A DNA stretch of 64,000 bases from an uncultured cyanobacterium (GCA_937944885.1 CALFBB010000007.1:1-64000); one strand, 5' to 3'. Numbered from the stretch's first letter, positions 10,289-19,158 are shown. Program-made: numbers and translations. Notes: generated by a model from the sequence alone, not told the origin.

Positions 10289-10645
10289 ATGACCCAAACT
10301 ATCTCTAGATCGACTTCCCAGGAGGTTGCGGAACTGCTGGTTCGTTATCAAAATGGGCAGCGTTCCTTTCCTCAATCTCGCTTGCCCTATGCCTTTTTAC
10401 GGGGAGCCGATCTGCGGCGGGCCGACCTACAGGGATCCGATTTACACGGAGCCAATCTCCGCTATGCCAATCTGCGCTATAGCAATCTGGCGGGAGCTGA
10501 CCTGCGCTGTGCCGATCTGCGCTATGCCGACTTGGAAGGGGCTTGTTTAGAAGGAGCCAATTTAAGCGGATCCCATTACAACCACAATACCTGCTTCTCG
10601 CCAGGGTTTGACCCGGTGGCAGCGGGGATGCAACTGTTTGAGTAG
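10289..10645 (+). CDS. Pentapeptide-repeat protein
   Basis: 118 residues from the ATG at 10289, which is preceded by GGAG at a normal distance. The reading frame is open further upstream, but that part is not protein-like. The middle consists of A(D/N)LXX repeats: [20 protein letters not shown], then [20 protein letters not shown], then [17 protein letters not shown]. These fold into a right-handed quadrilateral beta-helix. The N-terminus [18 protein letters not shown] resembles a short helix found on other cyanobacterial pentapeptide proteins. There is no signal peptide, so it is probably cytoplasmic. Function is unknown for most such proteins. It ends 8 bases from the coaD stop in convergent orientation. 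Confidence 0.85.
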   Translation: MTQTISRSTSQEVAELLVRYQNGQRSFPQSRLPYAFLRGADLRRADLQGSDLHGANLRYANLRYSNLAGADLRCADLRYADLEGACLEGANLSGSHYNHNTCFSPGFDPVAAGMQLFE

Positions 10646-10653
10646 GGGCAGCA

Positions 10654-11133
10654 TCACCCGATGGGAAAGCACTCTCGCAAGTCCTGAACCACATTGACGG
10701 GCACCAGGTGATCGATGGGACCCCCCAACTTGGCAACCTCCTTAACCAGGCTGCTACTGACAAAGCTGTGTTCGCTAGCGGTCGCTAAGAATAGAGTTTC
10801 CAGCTCAGGCGCCAAGAGTTTGTTGGTATGGGCCATTTGCAGCTCACCGTCAAAATCCGACAAAACCCGTAGGCCGCGCACAATCACCTTGGCACCCCGC
10901 TGACGAGCATAGGCAACCGTGAGACCGGCAAAAGTATCCACCTCAACATTTTTTAGGTGGGCGGTGGCCAAGCTAATCTGGGCTTGCCGTTGTTCGGGGG
11001 TAAACAGGGGGGTTTTATTGGGGTTTTTGAGGACGGCGACAATCACCCGGCTAAATAGAGGGCTGGCCCGCTCGATGATGTCGAGATGCCCAAGGGTAAT
11101 GGGGTCAAAGCTACCGGGGTAGAGGGCAATCAT
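10654..11133 (-). CDS. coaD: Phosphopantetheine adenylyltransferase
   Basis: 159 residues from the ATG at 11133. It catalyses ATP-dependent adenylylation of 4'-phosphopantetheine to dephospho-CoA, the penultimate step of coenzyme A synthesis. The start [20 protein letters not shown] contains the nucleotidyltransferase (T/H)xGH motif. [19 protein letters not shown] and [19 protein letters not shown] are the conserved CoaD segments, the latter close to the ISSSxVKE motif. The extension to 11187 is rejected because it overlaps cutA and lacks homology. It is the last gene of the apparent thf1-cutA-coaD operon and lies 29 bases after the cutA stop. Confidence 0.95.
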   Translation of the reverse strand: MIALYPGSFDPITLGHLDIIERASPLFSRVIVAVLKNPNKTPLFTPEQRQAQISLATAHLKNVEVDTFAGLTVAYARQRGAKVIVRGLRVLSDFDGELQMAHTNKLLAPELETLFLATASEHSFVSSSLVKEVAKLGGPIDHLVPVNVVQDLRECFPIG

Positions 11134-11162
11134 GGCCAATCCATCGAAAGTGCTGTTATTCC

Positions 11163-11519
11163 TCACCCTACCTGTTCCAAGGCCCATGCCAAGTAGGTCG
11201 GGCTAACCTGAGCAGCAGCTAGAGCCACAATTTCCGGTTCATCGTAAGGATGCAACTGCCGCAGGCGGTGCTCCAGTTGAGGGTAGGCTGCTGCCGGCAA
11301 TTTGAATAAAATCAGCGTTTCTGCATCGGTTTGCAGGGATCCCTGCCAGTGATAAAAGGAGGTGATGCCAGGTAATACCTGGGCACAGGCCGCGCAGCGT
11401 TCCGCCACTAAGGTGTGGGCCAGCTGCTGGGCTACCGTCGGGGAACCCACCGTCGTCATGACAACCAACAGCTGGTGCTGTTCTACCGGTTGGGGAGAAG
11501 AAGCAGGGGAACTCATCAA
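11163..11519 (-). CDS. cutA: CutA1 divalent-cation tolerance protein
   Basis: 118 residues, typical for CutA1, a very stable trimeric ferredoxin-like-fold protein. Conserved segments are [40 protein letters not shown] and [12 protein letters not shown]. It is linked genetically to copper and other metal tolerance in E. coli, although cyanobacterial CutA does not always affect metal resistance. It lies between thf1 and coaD on the same strand. The region just before its start codon is an exact 15-base tandem duplication. Confidence 0.93.
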   Translation of the reverse strand: MMSSPASSPQPVEQHQLLVVMTTVGSPTVAQQLAHTLVAERCAACAQVLPGITSFYHWQGSLQTDAETLILFKLPAAAYPQLEHRLRQLHPYDEPEIVALAAAQVSPTYLAWALEQVG

Positions 11520-11547
11520 TCAACTGAGCTTTAATCAACTGAGCTTT
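11518..11547. repeat. 15-bp exact tandem duplication at the thf1-cutA junction
   Basis: AATCAACTGAGCTTT occurs at 11518-11532 and again at 11533-11547, with a degenerate third partial copy (CAATTGAGCTTCC) after it. The two full copies make up the whole spacer between the thf1 stop and the cutA start. Confidence 0.95.
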
Positions 11548-12272
11548 CAATTGAGCTTCCTGGGTTCACCGGGATCCGCGGTTGAAGTTTCGGGCAAGGT
11601 GGCCGTTGATTGACGGCGTTCTTGCTGGCGGCGGGCTGCTTTCACCATCTCTTCGACAACAGCACGGGCTTGTTTCATGCGATCCAAGCTGTTGCGGTAG
11701 AGCTCCAAGTCTTTTTTAACCCGTTCGGAGGAAAACGACAGTTTGCCCACCACATCCTGCAAAAAACGACGGGTCCGCTCTTCCACATCCGTATAGATTG
11801 TCCGCGCCACCTCTTCATAGGCGGTGTACAGGCCAACCGCCAAAACACGACTGTAAGCGTAAGGGGGATGGGTCATCCGTTCTAGGATGGCTTTTAGCCC
11901 ACCCACATCCTCCGCCTCCGGTTGTAGACAGAGCAGCTGCAAGCGTTGGCCGGGCTCACCGCTGCGCATCAGCTCCAGCAAATCGCGGGCATTCTTGCGC
12001 AACACTTCCGGTTTTAACTGGAGGGATTTACAGAGAGCCTCGAATATCTTCTCCCGTTGCTCAGGCGGCTGGTAGGCTTCCATCAGGCCGTCGTAGAGGG
12101 TAACCAACCCTAAGGCAAAGAATGGATCGTAGACAAAGGCGCTGTTGACGGTGGTCAAATGAAGTTCCACCAACAGCTCTTCTACCACGCGACGGTAAAC
12201 GGAGTGAATCGGGCGAGGATAGGCCCTGAAAAAGGCAGCTTTGGTGGCAGAAAAGGTACGAACAGGATTCAC
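11547..12272 (-). CDS. thf1: Thf1/Psb29 thylakoid formation protein
   Basis: 241 residues of the THF1/Psb29 family. The start MNPVRTFSATKAAFFRAYPR is characteristic, as is IHSVYRRVVEELLVELHL. The interior contains FVYDPFFALGLVTLYDGLM and a coiled-coil C-terminus (RVKKDLELYRNSLDRMKQAR). Psb29 co-purifies with photosystem II and is needed for FtsH protease accumulation and photosystem II repair in light. It is the first gene of the minus-strand trio thf1-cutA-coaD. Confidence 0.95.
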   Translation of the reverse strand: MNPVRTFSATKAAFFRAYPRPIHSVYRRVVEELLVELHLTTVNSAFVYDPFFALGLVTLYDGLMEAYQPPEQREKIFEALCKSLQLKPEVLRKNARDLLELMRSGEPGQRLQLLCLQPEAEDVGGLKAILERMTHPPYAYSRVLAVGLYTAYEEVARTIYTDVEERTRRFLQDVVGKLSFSSERVKKDLELYRNSLDRMKQARAVVEEMVKAARRQQERRQSTATLPETSTADPGEPRKLN

Positions 12273-12420
12273 AGGCAGAGGGAGTGAATGTGGGTTTTAA
12301 GATTTTGTTTACTTGTTCTCATTCTCCCTTGCGGTGACCCCGACAGCAAGCTGACTTTCTGGCATCGCGGTGGAGACTTACCTCCGCTAGGGTGAACTAT
12401 TGGCGAAAAGGCAGGTGGTG

Positions 12421-13533
12421 ATGGTGGCAGCAGGAACAGTGGTGGTGAAAATCGGTACCTCGAGTCTAACGGATCCTGAGAGTGGCTCCTTGCGACTTTC
12501 GGTTTTGGGGCCTTTGGTGGAGGTGCTCACCCGCTTACGTAACCAGGGGCAGGCAGTGATTTTGGTGTCTTCTGGGGCGGTGGGGGTAGGCTGTGCTCGC
12601 CTAGGGTTACGACAACGACCAACAGCGATTGCCGAAAAGCAAGCGGTGGCAGCGGTGGGGCAAGGGCGGTTGATGCGCCTGTACGATGATTTGTTCTCGG
12701 CTTTGAACCAACCGATTGCTCAGGTTTTGCTCACCCGTGCCGATGTTGTGGATCGAACCCGCTATGTCAATGCCAACCGCACCTTTGCTCAGCTTTTGCA
12801 GATGGGGGTGATCCCGATTGTGAATGAGAACGATACGGTGGCGGTGGAGGAGCTGAAGTTTGGCGATAATGACTCCCTTTCTGCTTTGGTGGCCAGCATG
12901 GTGCAGGCACAATGGCTGATTTTGCTCACCGATGTGGATAAACTTTACTCGGCTGATCCCAATCGGGATCCGACAGCGGAACCCATTGAACGGGTGAAAC
13001 ATGGGATCCCTTTACAGGTGAAGGCGGAAGCCCAGGGCAAAAGCAGCTGGGGAACCGGGGGTATGGCCACCAAACTCACAGCAGCCCAAATTGCCACCGC
13101 TGCAGGGGTGAGGGTGGTGATCACCAATGGCAAACGACCGGAACAGATCCCGGCCATTTTGGCAGGAGAGGCAATCGGCACCCGTTTTGATCCTGCCCCT
13201 CAACCTGCTAGTGCCCGCAAACGCTGGATTGCCTATGGCTTGGTACCGGAGGGATCCCTGACTTTGGATGCAGGAGCGGTACGGGCGATTTGTCAGCAGG
13301 GGCGATCCCTATTGCCCGCCGGGGTCATTGCCGTTTCCGGAGAGTTCGAAGCCGGGGCTGCTGTGCGCCTCTGTGATCCCAGTGGACGGGAGGTGGCGCG
13401 AGGCGTGGTGAACTACAGTGCCGAGGAGTTACAGCGGATCAAAGGCAAAAAAACTGCCGAGATCGCCTGTATTCTCGGTTATGAAGGAGTGGATACGGCT
13501 ATTCACCGGGATAACCTGGCTTTACTGGACTAG
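12421..13533 (+). CDS. proB: Glutamate 5-kinase
   Basis: 370 residues from the ATG at 12421. It phosphorylates glutamate to gamma-glutamyl phosphate, the first step of proline synthesis. The N-terminal amino-acid kinase domain has [36 protein letters not shown] and [33 protein letters not shown] and [20 protein letters not shown] follow. The C-terminal PUA domain begins near [24 protein letters not shown] seven codons earlier (12400) is possible, but 12421 puts the VVKIG motif at the usual distance from the start. No proA is adjacent. Confidence 0.93.
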   Translation: MVAAGTVVVKIGTSSLTDPESGSLRLSVLGPLVEVLTRLRNQGQAVILVSSGAVGVGCARLGLRQRPTAIAEKQAVAAVGQGRLMRLYDDLFSALNQPIAQVLLTRADVVDRTRYVNANRTFAQLLQMGVIPIVNENDTVAVEELKFGDNDSLSALVASMVQAQWLILLTDVDKLYSADPNRDPTAEPIERVKHGIPLQVKAEAQGKSSWGTGGMATKLTAAQIATAAGVRVVITNGKRPEQIPAILAGEAIGTRFDPAPQPASARKRWIAYGLVPEGSLTLDAGAVRAICQQGRSLLPAGVIAVSGEFEAGAAVRLCDPSGREVARGVVNYSAEELQRIKGKKTAEIACILGYEGVDTAIHRDNLALLD

Positions 13534-13572
13534 GTTCTCGGGCAGCTTGGCTGGCTACTCGGCAAAACTGCT

Positions 13573-14020
13573 CTATATCTGGTGCAGGGGGTTAAAAGCA
13601 GTCACCAAACGGATCTGGTTGTGGGCTTTCCCTAGCCAAAGCGAAACCCTGCCTGTTCCAAGGTCTGAAGAACCCAACTGCAGCCACTTGAGAAATAGCT
13701 CATTGGCCTGAGGGGGATGGACCCGGCGAGCCTGGCAAATCCTTCAACCCCTGCACCGGTTTTTGGGCCAGGGCATGGGCAAAGCAGGCCCCATCCCTAT
13801 GAAGGCCAAACCGATGGGCCAAATCCGCCAGGGATCCCAGTTGATCCAGGGAATAAACAGTGCCAGCCTCCCTAAACAGCTCAGGAGCTCCACATTCATC
13901 GCCATTGATGGGCTATTGATGGGCCATTGATGGAGTTGGAGATGACTTGGAGATGACAATAAATTGCTCCAAATTGCTCCGTAGGCAGGGGTAACCGGGC
14001 TGTGCAATCATCCTCTCCAT
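13573..14020 (-). pseudogene. Decayed unknown protein gene with tandem-duplication lesions
   Basis: No single frame spans this region, but protein-like pieces can be joined on the minus strand. From the ATG at 14020: MERMIAQPGYPCLRSNLEQF, then a stop inside short tandem duplications. Next CGAPELFREAGTVYSLDQL and LADLAHRFGLHRDGACFAHA, then a frameshift near 13740. Then CQARRVHPPQANELFLKWLQ and VSLWLGKAHNQIRLVTAFNP, and a stop at 13573-13575. I do not recognise the family. The coherent residue content, the ATG and the position in a gene-sized gap argue for a recently lost gene of about 145 residues. Confidence 0.55.
13901..13980. repeat. Cluster of three adjacent short tandem duplications
   Basis: GCCATTGATGG occurs three times in tandem at 13901-13933 (the middle copy has one change). 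TTGGAGATGAC occurs twice at 13936-13957, and AAATTGCTCC occurs twice at 13961-13980. The unit lengths of 11, 11 and 10 are not multiples of three, so each shifts the reading frame of the gene remnant that contains them. Confidence 0.95.
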
Positions 14021-14126
14021 AGGGTATGGGGGATCCCGGGCTGCAGGCAAGCAAAGTTTCCATATCTCTAAACAAGCCCCGGTGAGGTTGTCGCTATAAA
14101 AGTTCAGAGCAAGGATAAGGATGGTC

Positions 14127-15158
14127 TTACTTCACCCCCACCAGGCTGGGATCCTCTAGGCTGTCCCAAGTGGACCTTGCTTCTGCATTGGCCGATGCAT
14201 CGGCAAGCAGAGGAGTCGGGGGTGCTGCCGCCGCGTACCACAACCCGAGGGCAGGGCCCAGGCCCAAGAGCAAGCCCAATCCTGCCGGAGCAAAGATACC
14301 GGATCCTAGACTCATCAACAGGGCAAAGCCAAAATTGGCTGCGTAGAGCACCAGCGGCCCCAACAGCTCGCTACGGTTCAGATGGGGTTGATCTTTACCC
14401 CAGAGTAGATTAGCCACCGTCATAAAAGTAGCCCCGGTCAACATCCAACCGCCAAAGTTTTGCAGAGGCATCCCGAAAAAGGGCCCCGGTTGAAACCATG
14501 TCCAGAATGGAATCGAGCCGCGGGTCATGGCCGGATCCAAGACAAAGTCCCAGGCGGTGAGCAGTAGCGCCCCCAGCATAATCGCCTCAAAGTGAATCAA
14601 CCAGTGGCGCTGGGTTTGTAGAGCTACACGAGCCAACAAATAGGCGGACAATCCCACATAGAACCAAGACAAGGGAATAGTAAAAGGCACCAACCCGGCA
14701 ATCTTGTACCCCAGACCACTCAGGTAGCCGTAGTCCCCAAAGGGAATGCCAGTACTGGTTCCCAGCAGCTCACTGGTCAAAGAAATGCCTAGTGCCGGAA
14801 TCAGGAACATCAGCAGACGGCGTACCCCCAACAGGCGGGATCCCATCAAGACTGCCGTCAGCATCCCAGTCACCATGTAGGCAACTCCACCGTTGCCCAT
14901 ACTTAAAGCAAAGGCCCGCATACCTATCGGAGGCAAACTGGCAACCCACTCAGGATGGGGTACAACCAAAAGCAACCCCGCCAATCCAAAGACCAAAGAC
15001 AGAATGTGTAAACTCAAGGCCAGGGTTTCCATCCGCCGCCACAGGGATCCCGACCAGGGCAGAACCGATTGCCAAAAGGAGAGCCTTGGAGTGGGCTTGG
15101 TAAGCCCCGGCGTGACAGGTAGGTTGACAGAAACACTAGAAGACGAGAACCAACGCAT
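14127..15158 (-). CDS. cruF: CruF carotenoid 1',2'-hydratase
   Basis: 343 residues, a polytopic membrane protein of the CruF/DUF422 family. CruF hydrates the psi-end of gamma-carotene or lycopene to the 1'-hydroxy product during synthesis of myxol-type carotenoid glycosides. Visible family segments are FLIPALGISLTSELLGTSTG, IPFGDYGYLSGLGYKIAGLV and AWDFVLDPAMTRGSIPFWTW. The D..LDP and E residues are conserved in the membrane-embedded hydratase. At least seven hydrophobic segments follow a 50-residue N-terminal stretch, and METLALSLHIL (residue 43) is an alternative start. The partner glycosyltransferase cruG, often adjacent in other cyanobacteria, is not here. Confidence 0.85.
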   Translation of the reverse strand: MRWFSSSSVSVNLPVTPGLTKPTPRLSFWQSVLPWSGSLWRRMETLALSLHILSLVFGLAGLLLVVPHPEWVASLPPIGMRAFALSMGNGGVAYMVTGMLTAVLMGSRLLGVRRLLMFLIPALGISLTSELLGTSTGIPFGDYGYLSGLGYKIAGLVPFTIPLSWFYVGLSAYLLARVALQTQRHWLIHFEAIMLGALLLTAWDFVLDPAMTRGSIPFWTWFQPGPFFGMPLQNFGGWMLTGATFMTVANLLWGKDQPHLNRSELLGPLVLYAANFGFALLMSLGSGIFAPAGLGLLLGLGPALGLWYAAAAPPTPLLADASANAEARSTWDSLEDPSLVGVK

Positions 15159-16239
15159 GAGGAACTCCCGAGGGGTGGTTAATCAGGGCCGCTGCACCTC
15201 CCCAAAGCCCACACGGCAGGTTGAGGGAAAGCGGAATGCCTTGAGAAGGTGGCTGTATGCCATCGTGCATGGAGCCCAGGGAAGAGGGTTACCTAAGGTC
15301 ACTCCACCGATAGTCGCGACACTGCTGATATTTTGCGCCCTATTGTATCAATTCGTAAACATATCGCCCGGTTTTGCTCAGGGTTTGAGGGAGTCCGCCA
15401 GGGGGAAATCCCTTGTCGGGCTGTACAGCCAATTGGCACGGGCTGTGGATCGTCAAGATTGGCGGCAGGCTCTGCGGCTGGTGGACGAATTACATCGCCA
15501 GGAGAAGGAGGTAGCCCAGCGCTATGACCTAGAGGGCTATCGGCTACAGTTGGAACAGCGGGCCTATGCAGCGGAGCCGCTCTTGCCCCCTCAACCAGCC
15601 ACGCTGCCCTTCCTGCACCAACCCTTTGCCGGAGTCTTTCCGGTCAGTAACCTCTTTGATCATGACCTACCCCTGGGTGAAGCGGATAACAATGGCCGGT
15701 TTCTAACCTTGCAGGGGCAAGTGTGGATCCCGAACCCGTTACACCCCTGTGGCAAAAGCGATGGTCACACTGGCTATGACTGGGAAATGCCAATTGGTAC
15801 TCCAATTTTAGCTGCCGCCGCCGGCCGAGTCAGTCTTGCCCGTGCCGAACCGGAGTTTTACTGTCCTCTCTTGGGGCGTTCTGTGAGGGGATTGAGAATC
15901 CGTATCCTTCATGAACTGGCCTCCCCAACCGGCCCAGAGAGGTTTGAAACCCTCTATGCCCACCTCAGCCAAATTCAGGTGCGCGAAGGCCAGAAGGTTT
16001 TCCCGGGAGAGGTCATTGGCCTTTCCGGCAACAGCGGCTGTTCTGGCGGGCCCCATCTTCATTTTGAGGTCCGGCGGCTGGAGCACACCAACTCCGGCCA
16101 AGCGGCTGCTGTGGATCCCTATGGCTGGCAGGGATCCGGCCTGGATCCCTGGAGTCTTCACTCCCAGGGGGCCGAAAGCCTTTGGTTGTGGCAGGTGGGG
16201 CAAGCCCCCAGCCTAGGCTCCTGTTGGCATCCTCTCTAG
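15157..16239 (+). CDS. Secreted M23-family peptidoglycan peptidase
   Basis: About 360 residues if started at 15157. A hydrophobic export segment (IVATLLIFCALLYQFVN, ending near SPGFAQ) is followed by a short helical region and a LytM/M23 domain. The zinc ligands are in GHTGYDWEMPIGTPI (H and D), and HLHFEV supplies the HxH pair. YAHLSQIQVREGQKV and GLSGNSGCSGGPHLHFE are classic M23 segments. Such enzymes cut peptide cross-links in the periplasm or act as division activators. The start is uncertain: the 15157 ATG overlaps the divergent cruF start codon, and a TTG at 15240 behind GAGGGAAAG is an equally good candidate. Confidence 0.85.
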   Translation: MRNSRGVVNQGRCTSPKPTRQVEGKRNALRRWLYAIVHGAQGRGLPKVTPPIVATLLIFCALLYQFVNISPGFAQGLRESARGKSLVGLYSQLARAVDRQDWRQALRLVDELHRQEKEVAQRYDLEGYRLQLEQRAYAAEPLLPPQPATLPFLHQPFAGVFPVSNLFDHDLPLGEADNNGRFLTLQGQVWIPNPLHPCGKSDGHTGYDWEMPIGTPILAAAAGRVSLARAEPEFYCPLLGRSVRGLRIRILHELASPTGPERFETLYAHLSQIQVREGQKVFPGEVIGLSGNSGCSGGPHLHFEVRRLEHTNSGQAAAVDPYGWQGSGLDPWSLHSQGAESLWLWQVGQAPSLGSCWHPL

Positions 16240-16257
16240 GCTACCGGCTACAGACAC

Positions 16258-16277
16258 GGTTGTTTCTGGTTGTTTCT
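16258..16277. repeat. 10-bp exact tandem duplication
   Basis: GGTTGTTTCT occurs at 16258-16267 and again at 16268-16277, just after the M23 peptidase gene. Confidence 0.95.
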
Positions 16278-16482
16278 AAAAGTCCCATTCACCACGGGGA
16301 TCCCATTGCTCTGTCCTGCTGCTCAGCCAGCTACGCTTGGAGAGACACAGGGGGTCCAGCAGGGTATCTTTTCTGGGGTCAACCTCTTTACCCGGGAGAG
16401 GATGCGGTTTCCCGGGGTTGCCCATGAACAAGCCCGGCAACAAATTACCGCTGGTCTTCGGGATCCCTGCTGGGAGGGTTAG
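16270..16482 (+). other. Possible gene remnant or small ORF
   Basis: A 70-codon open frame (from a TTG, immediately after a 10-bp tandem duplication) fills the gap between the M23 peptidase and the BMP-family gene. Its second half reads FTRERMRFPGVAHEQARQQI, which looks protein-like, but no family is recognised. There is no good ribosome-binding site. It overlaps the end of the convergent gene by four bases. It may be a gene fragment or chance. Confidence 0.2.
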
Positions 16483-17699
16483 TTGCTGGCGCCGTCCATC
16501 CCTTCAAGCAGCTGACCCAGGTACCAGATATCCACCTCACTGGCCACTTCCCCCTCCGCCAGGAAAGGCGTACCATCTTGGAAATTCAACGGCCCTTTGA
16601 AAAGCTGAATGCTGCCGTCTCCCAAGCCGGCAATAAACTCCTCCAACTTGGCTCGTTCTTCAGAGCCCAAAGCATCGCCCATGATAAAGCCGGCCGAGGA
16701 GGTATCGGGATTGTTGATATCCGACCAGTCAATCGGGGGACGGACAAACTCGCTTTTGAACGTGCCGGCCCGGGCGGATTCAATCAGCGCTTTGTAGCCG
16801 GGGCCCCAATTGTAGTAGGAAACTCCCAAGCAGATCTCAGGAGCAAAGTTGCAGCCTGTGGCCAAACCATAGGCGGTGTAGCGTACCCGCCGCCCAGCCT
16901 CGGCAGCCCGCTTACCTTGCACTGCTGCTTCGGGAGTATCCAGACCCGACATCACAACATCAAAGCCGCCATTGTAAAAATCATCTGCAACCTTGGTTGG
17001 ATCTAAAGTCACACCGGGAATATTGAACCAAAAACCAATCCAGGTGACGCGAAATTGTAGTTCTTCAGGGCGATCCCGATAAGTATCCCAACAATACTTG
17101 GCACCCAAGTAGGCCGCCGCTGCGTAACGGCGGGTTTCATCGTTGATCAACGGCCCTAACATACCGATTTTGCCGGTTTCGGAGCCCAGAGCTGCCGCAC
17201 AGCCGGCCACCGCCCGCATCGCTTCCATTTGCGGCATGATATTGGCCAGGTTCGGCTGCTCGATGAAGTTTTTTCCCTCTTCCCAAACCATATCCCCTGA
17301 AGCATGGATAACGGCGATCTCAGGGTACTTACGGGCTGTTTCAACTGCATCATCTTTGTAGTCATCAGAGGTAAAGATAATAACCTTAGCCCCTTGGGCA
17401 ATCATGTCATCGGCCACTTGGGATCCGCGCACATTGGGTCGGTCTGCTGGGTTCACTTTGTCCAGGTAATCAAACTCAACCCCTGGCAGCTTGGCCTTGA
17501 CATATTCACTGCCCTGCACATGAGCTTGGCTCCAACCGCCATCCTGCATCGGTCCCACCAATATCATGCCCACCTTGAATGTGTCCTGGGCCCAGCTGGG
17601 AGGGGATCCGCCTAACACAGCAGCAGACGCAAGACCCACAGCTAGGCCTTGCCAGTTTTTCAAGGTTTTCCCAGCAGAAAAGATGGAACGAAGGTTCAC
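16479..17699 (-). CDS. BMP-family ABC transporter substrate-binding protein
   Basis: 406 residues with a signal peptide (GLAVGLASAAVLGGSPPSWA, cleavage before QDTFKVG). The mature part is the BMP/PnrA-type fold: FKVGMILVGPMQDGGWSQAH, GAKVIIFTSDDYKDDAVETA, PEIAVIHASGDM and KIGMLGPLINDETRRYAAAA. VADDFYNGGFDVVMSGLDTP is the expected ligand-loop region. Characterised BMP proteins bind purine nucleosides; others bind simple sugars or amides. No permease or ATPase of the ABC system lies nearby, so the transporter is encoded elsewhere or lost. The signal end has no clear lipobox, suggesting a periplasmic protein. Confidence 0.9.
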   Translation of the reverse strand: MNLRSIFSAGKTLKNWQGLAVGLASAAVLGGSPPSWAQDTFKVGMILVGPMQDGGWSQAHVQGSEYVKAKLPGVEFDYLDKVNPADRPNVRGSQVADDMIAQGAKVIIFTSDDYKDDAVETARKYPEIAVIHASGDMVWEEGKNFIEQPNLANIMPQMEAMRAVAGCAAALGSETGKIGMLGPLINDETRRYAAAAYLGAKYCWDTYRDRPEELQFRVTWIGFWFNIPGVTLDPTKVADDFYNGGFDVVMSGLDTPEAAVQGKRAAEAGRRVRYTAYGLATGCNFAPEICLGVSYYNWGPGYKALIESARAGTFKSEFVRPPIDWSDINNPDTSSAGFIMGDALGSEERAKLEEFIAGLGDGSIQLFKGPLNFQDGTPFLAEGEVASEVDIWYLGQLLEGMDGASN

Positions 17700-17952
17700 A
17701 AGCAGCTCCCAAGATAAAGATCAAGACAGGAGACAAGACATCTTAGAGGCAGTCGGGAAGAAGTCTGGATCCCATCATCAGCATCCCTGCAGGATTTATT
17801 GTATCAAGCGCTACCAAAAAATAGCCTCACCCCAAAGCGCTGTAGGGCCTTATCTTACCGCTCAGCAGAAAGCTTGCCCAGTAGGGTGGGGAGTCCGTTA
17901 ATGAGGCAGACATAGTCTAGGGAAGAGGAGCCAAAGGCTGCTGGTTGCCTCC

Positions 17953-19158
17953 TCAGCCGGCAATGACGTTTGCAACCACGGGGAGGGTGACAACGAAGCT
18001 GACCCAGCCCTCTTCATTCTCGACGGTAATCTGGCCCTGCATAGACTCCACCCATTTTTTCACCAAGGCCAAACCCAACCCTGTACCTCCCCGCTTCCAG
18101 GGATCCGCTTGGGTCACCCGATAAAAAGAATCGAACAGGCGGGGTAATTCGGCAGGGGGAATGCTCCCTTTATTGCGCACATGGAACACCAAGAGGGAGT
18201 TTAGACTGGTGGAATGGGTATCCAGACTCACCTGAACTTGAATCTGCCCAGGGCGCTCCCCGTGTTTACAGGCATTTAGAATCAGCTCCCGCAGGATGCG
18301 CTCAAAGCCTTTGGCCTCGAGCTGCAGGGGCACAAAAGGGGTGAGGATCTCTAGGCTCAACTCCTGCTGGGCAGCGATCGCTTCCTCCTGCAGCGCTTGC
18401 ACCCAGGTGATCAGGTATTCGGAGAGGTTGACCTCCTCTAAGTCTTTGGAATAGAAGTTGGCCGACAGCTCTTGCAGCATCAGCAAGTCTTCTACCAATT
18501 TGATCTCCCGTTGGCACTCTTGCCGCAGCAAGCGCAGATACTGCTGTTGTTTTTCGGATATAGGCAACTGGCTTAATGACAGCTGCAACAGATCTATTGA
18601 AAGGAGAATGTTGGTGAGGGGAGTGCGTAACTCATGGGAAATGGTACTCAAGAAATCATCTTTCAGAATGTTCAGCCGCTCTAGCTCATCCACCTGTTTT
18701 CGCAGCCGTTCATTTAAGTAAAGGATTTGTCTTTCCAGTTCTTCCTGATTTTGCATCTGGCGGAGCAAAACGGTGTTGAAATGGGTCGGGGCAAGAGGGC
18801 TGAACAGGTTAAGAGCTGGGGGCAGGAGCAGGGTGGCTATGGTGTAAATAAGAACCAGAGCTGTAATCAAGTTCAGCCAGCCGGAAACCCAATCGGCGGG
18901 GTGCCACAGTGCCCACACCTGCATCAGGTGGGTCAACCCCGAGCAAACGGTGAACAAGCTGAATAGAGGGAAGATCCGCTGCCAAGGCAGATGCCTACCC
19001 TGCCTTACAACCCTGAACAACAGCAGGGGCAGCGAAAAATAAGCCAAGCTGAGCAGGCTACCGGCAGCGGCGTGCAGCCAGATCAGACCGGGTTCCCAGT
19101 CTTGCCTGGGAAGGGCCCATCCCAGTCCGGAGAATCCCTCATGAAGCCAATTGCTCAT
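17953..19158 (-). CDS. Histidine kinase with ethylene-receptor-like membrane sensor
   Basis: 401 residues. The first 115 residues form three transmembrane helices matching the ethylene-binding domain of plant ETR1 and cyanobacterial homologues (LSLAYFSLPLLLFRVV, then SGLTHLMQVWALWHPADW). Two copper/ethylene residues differ. The Asp equivalent to ETR1 Asp25 is Gly33, and the Cys equivalent to ETR1 Cys65 is Ser73, with a Cys one position earlier; His77 is kept. A coiled coil (about 130-165) leads to the HisKA box STISHELRTPLTN (His175), an N box ILNACKHGE and a G box RGGTGLGLALVKKW. No receiver domain and no adjacent response regulator gene are seen. There is no GAF domain, unlike ETR1. The ligand is therefore open. 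Confidence 0.88.
   Translation of the reverse strand: MSNWLHEGFSGLGWALPRQDWEPGLIWLHAAAGSLLSLAYFSLPLLLFRVVRQGRHLPWQRIFPLFSLFTVCSGLTHLMQVWALWHPADWVSGWLNLITALVLIYTIATLLLPPALNLFSPLAPTHFNTVLLRQMQNQEELERQILYLNERLRKQVDELERLNILKDDFLSTISHELRTPLTNILLSIDLLQLSLSQLPISEKQQQYLRLLRQECQREIKLVEDLLMLQELSANFYSKDLEEVNLSEYLITWVQALQEEAIAAQQELSLEILTPFVPLQLEAKGFERILRELILNACKHGERPGQIQVQVSLDTHSTSLNSLLVFHVRNKGSIPPAELPRLFDSFYRVTQADPWKRGGTGLGLALVKKWVESMQGQITVENEEGWVSFVVTLPVVANVIAG

Noticed and set aside
14893-15156. Extending the M23 peptidase start upstream to 14893
   Set aside because: That part lies wholly inside the N-terminal coding region of cruF on the other strand and is not homologous to M23 proteins.
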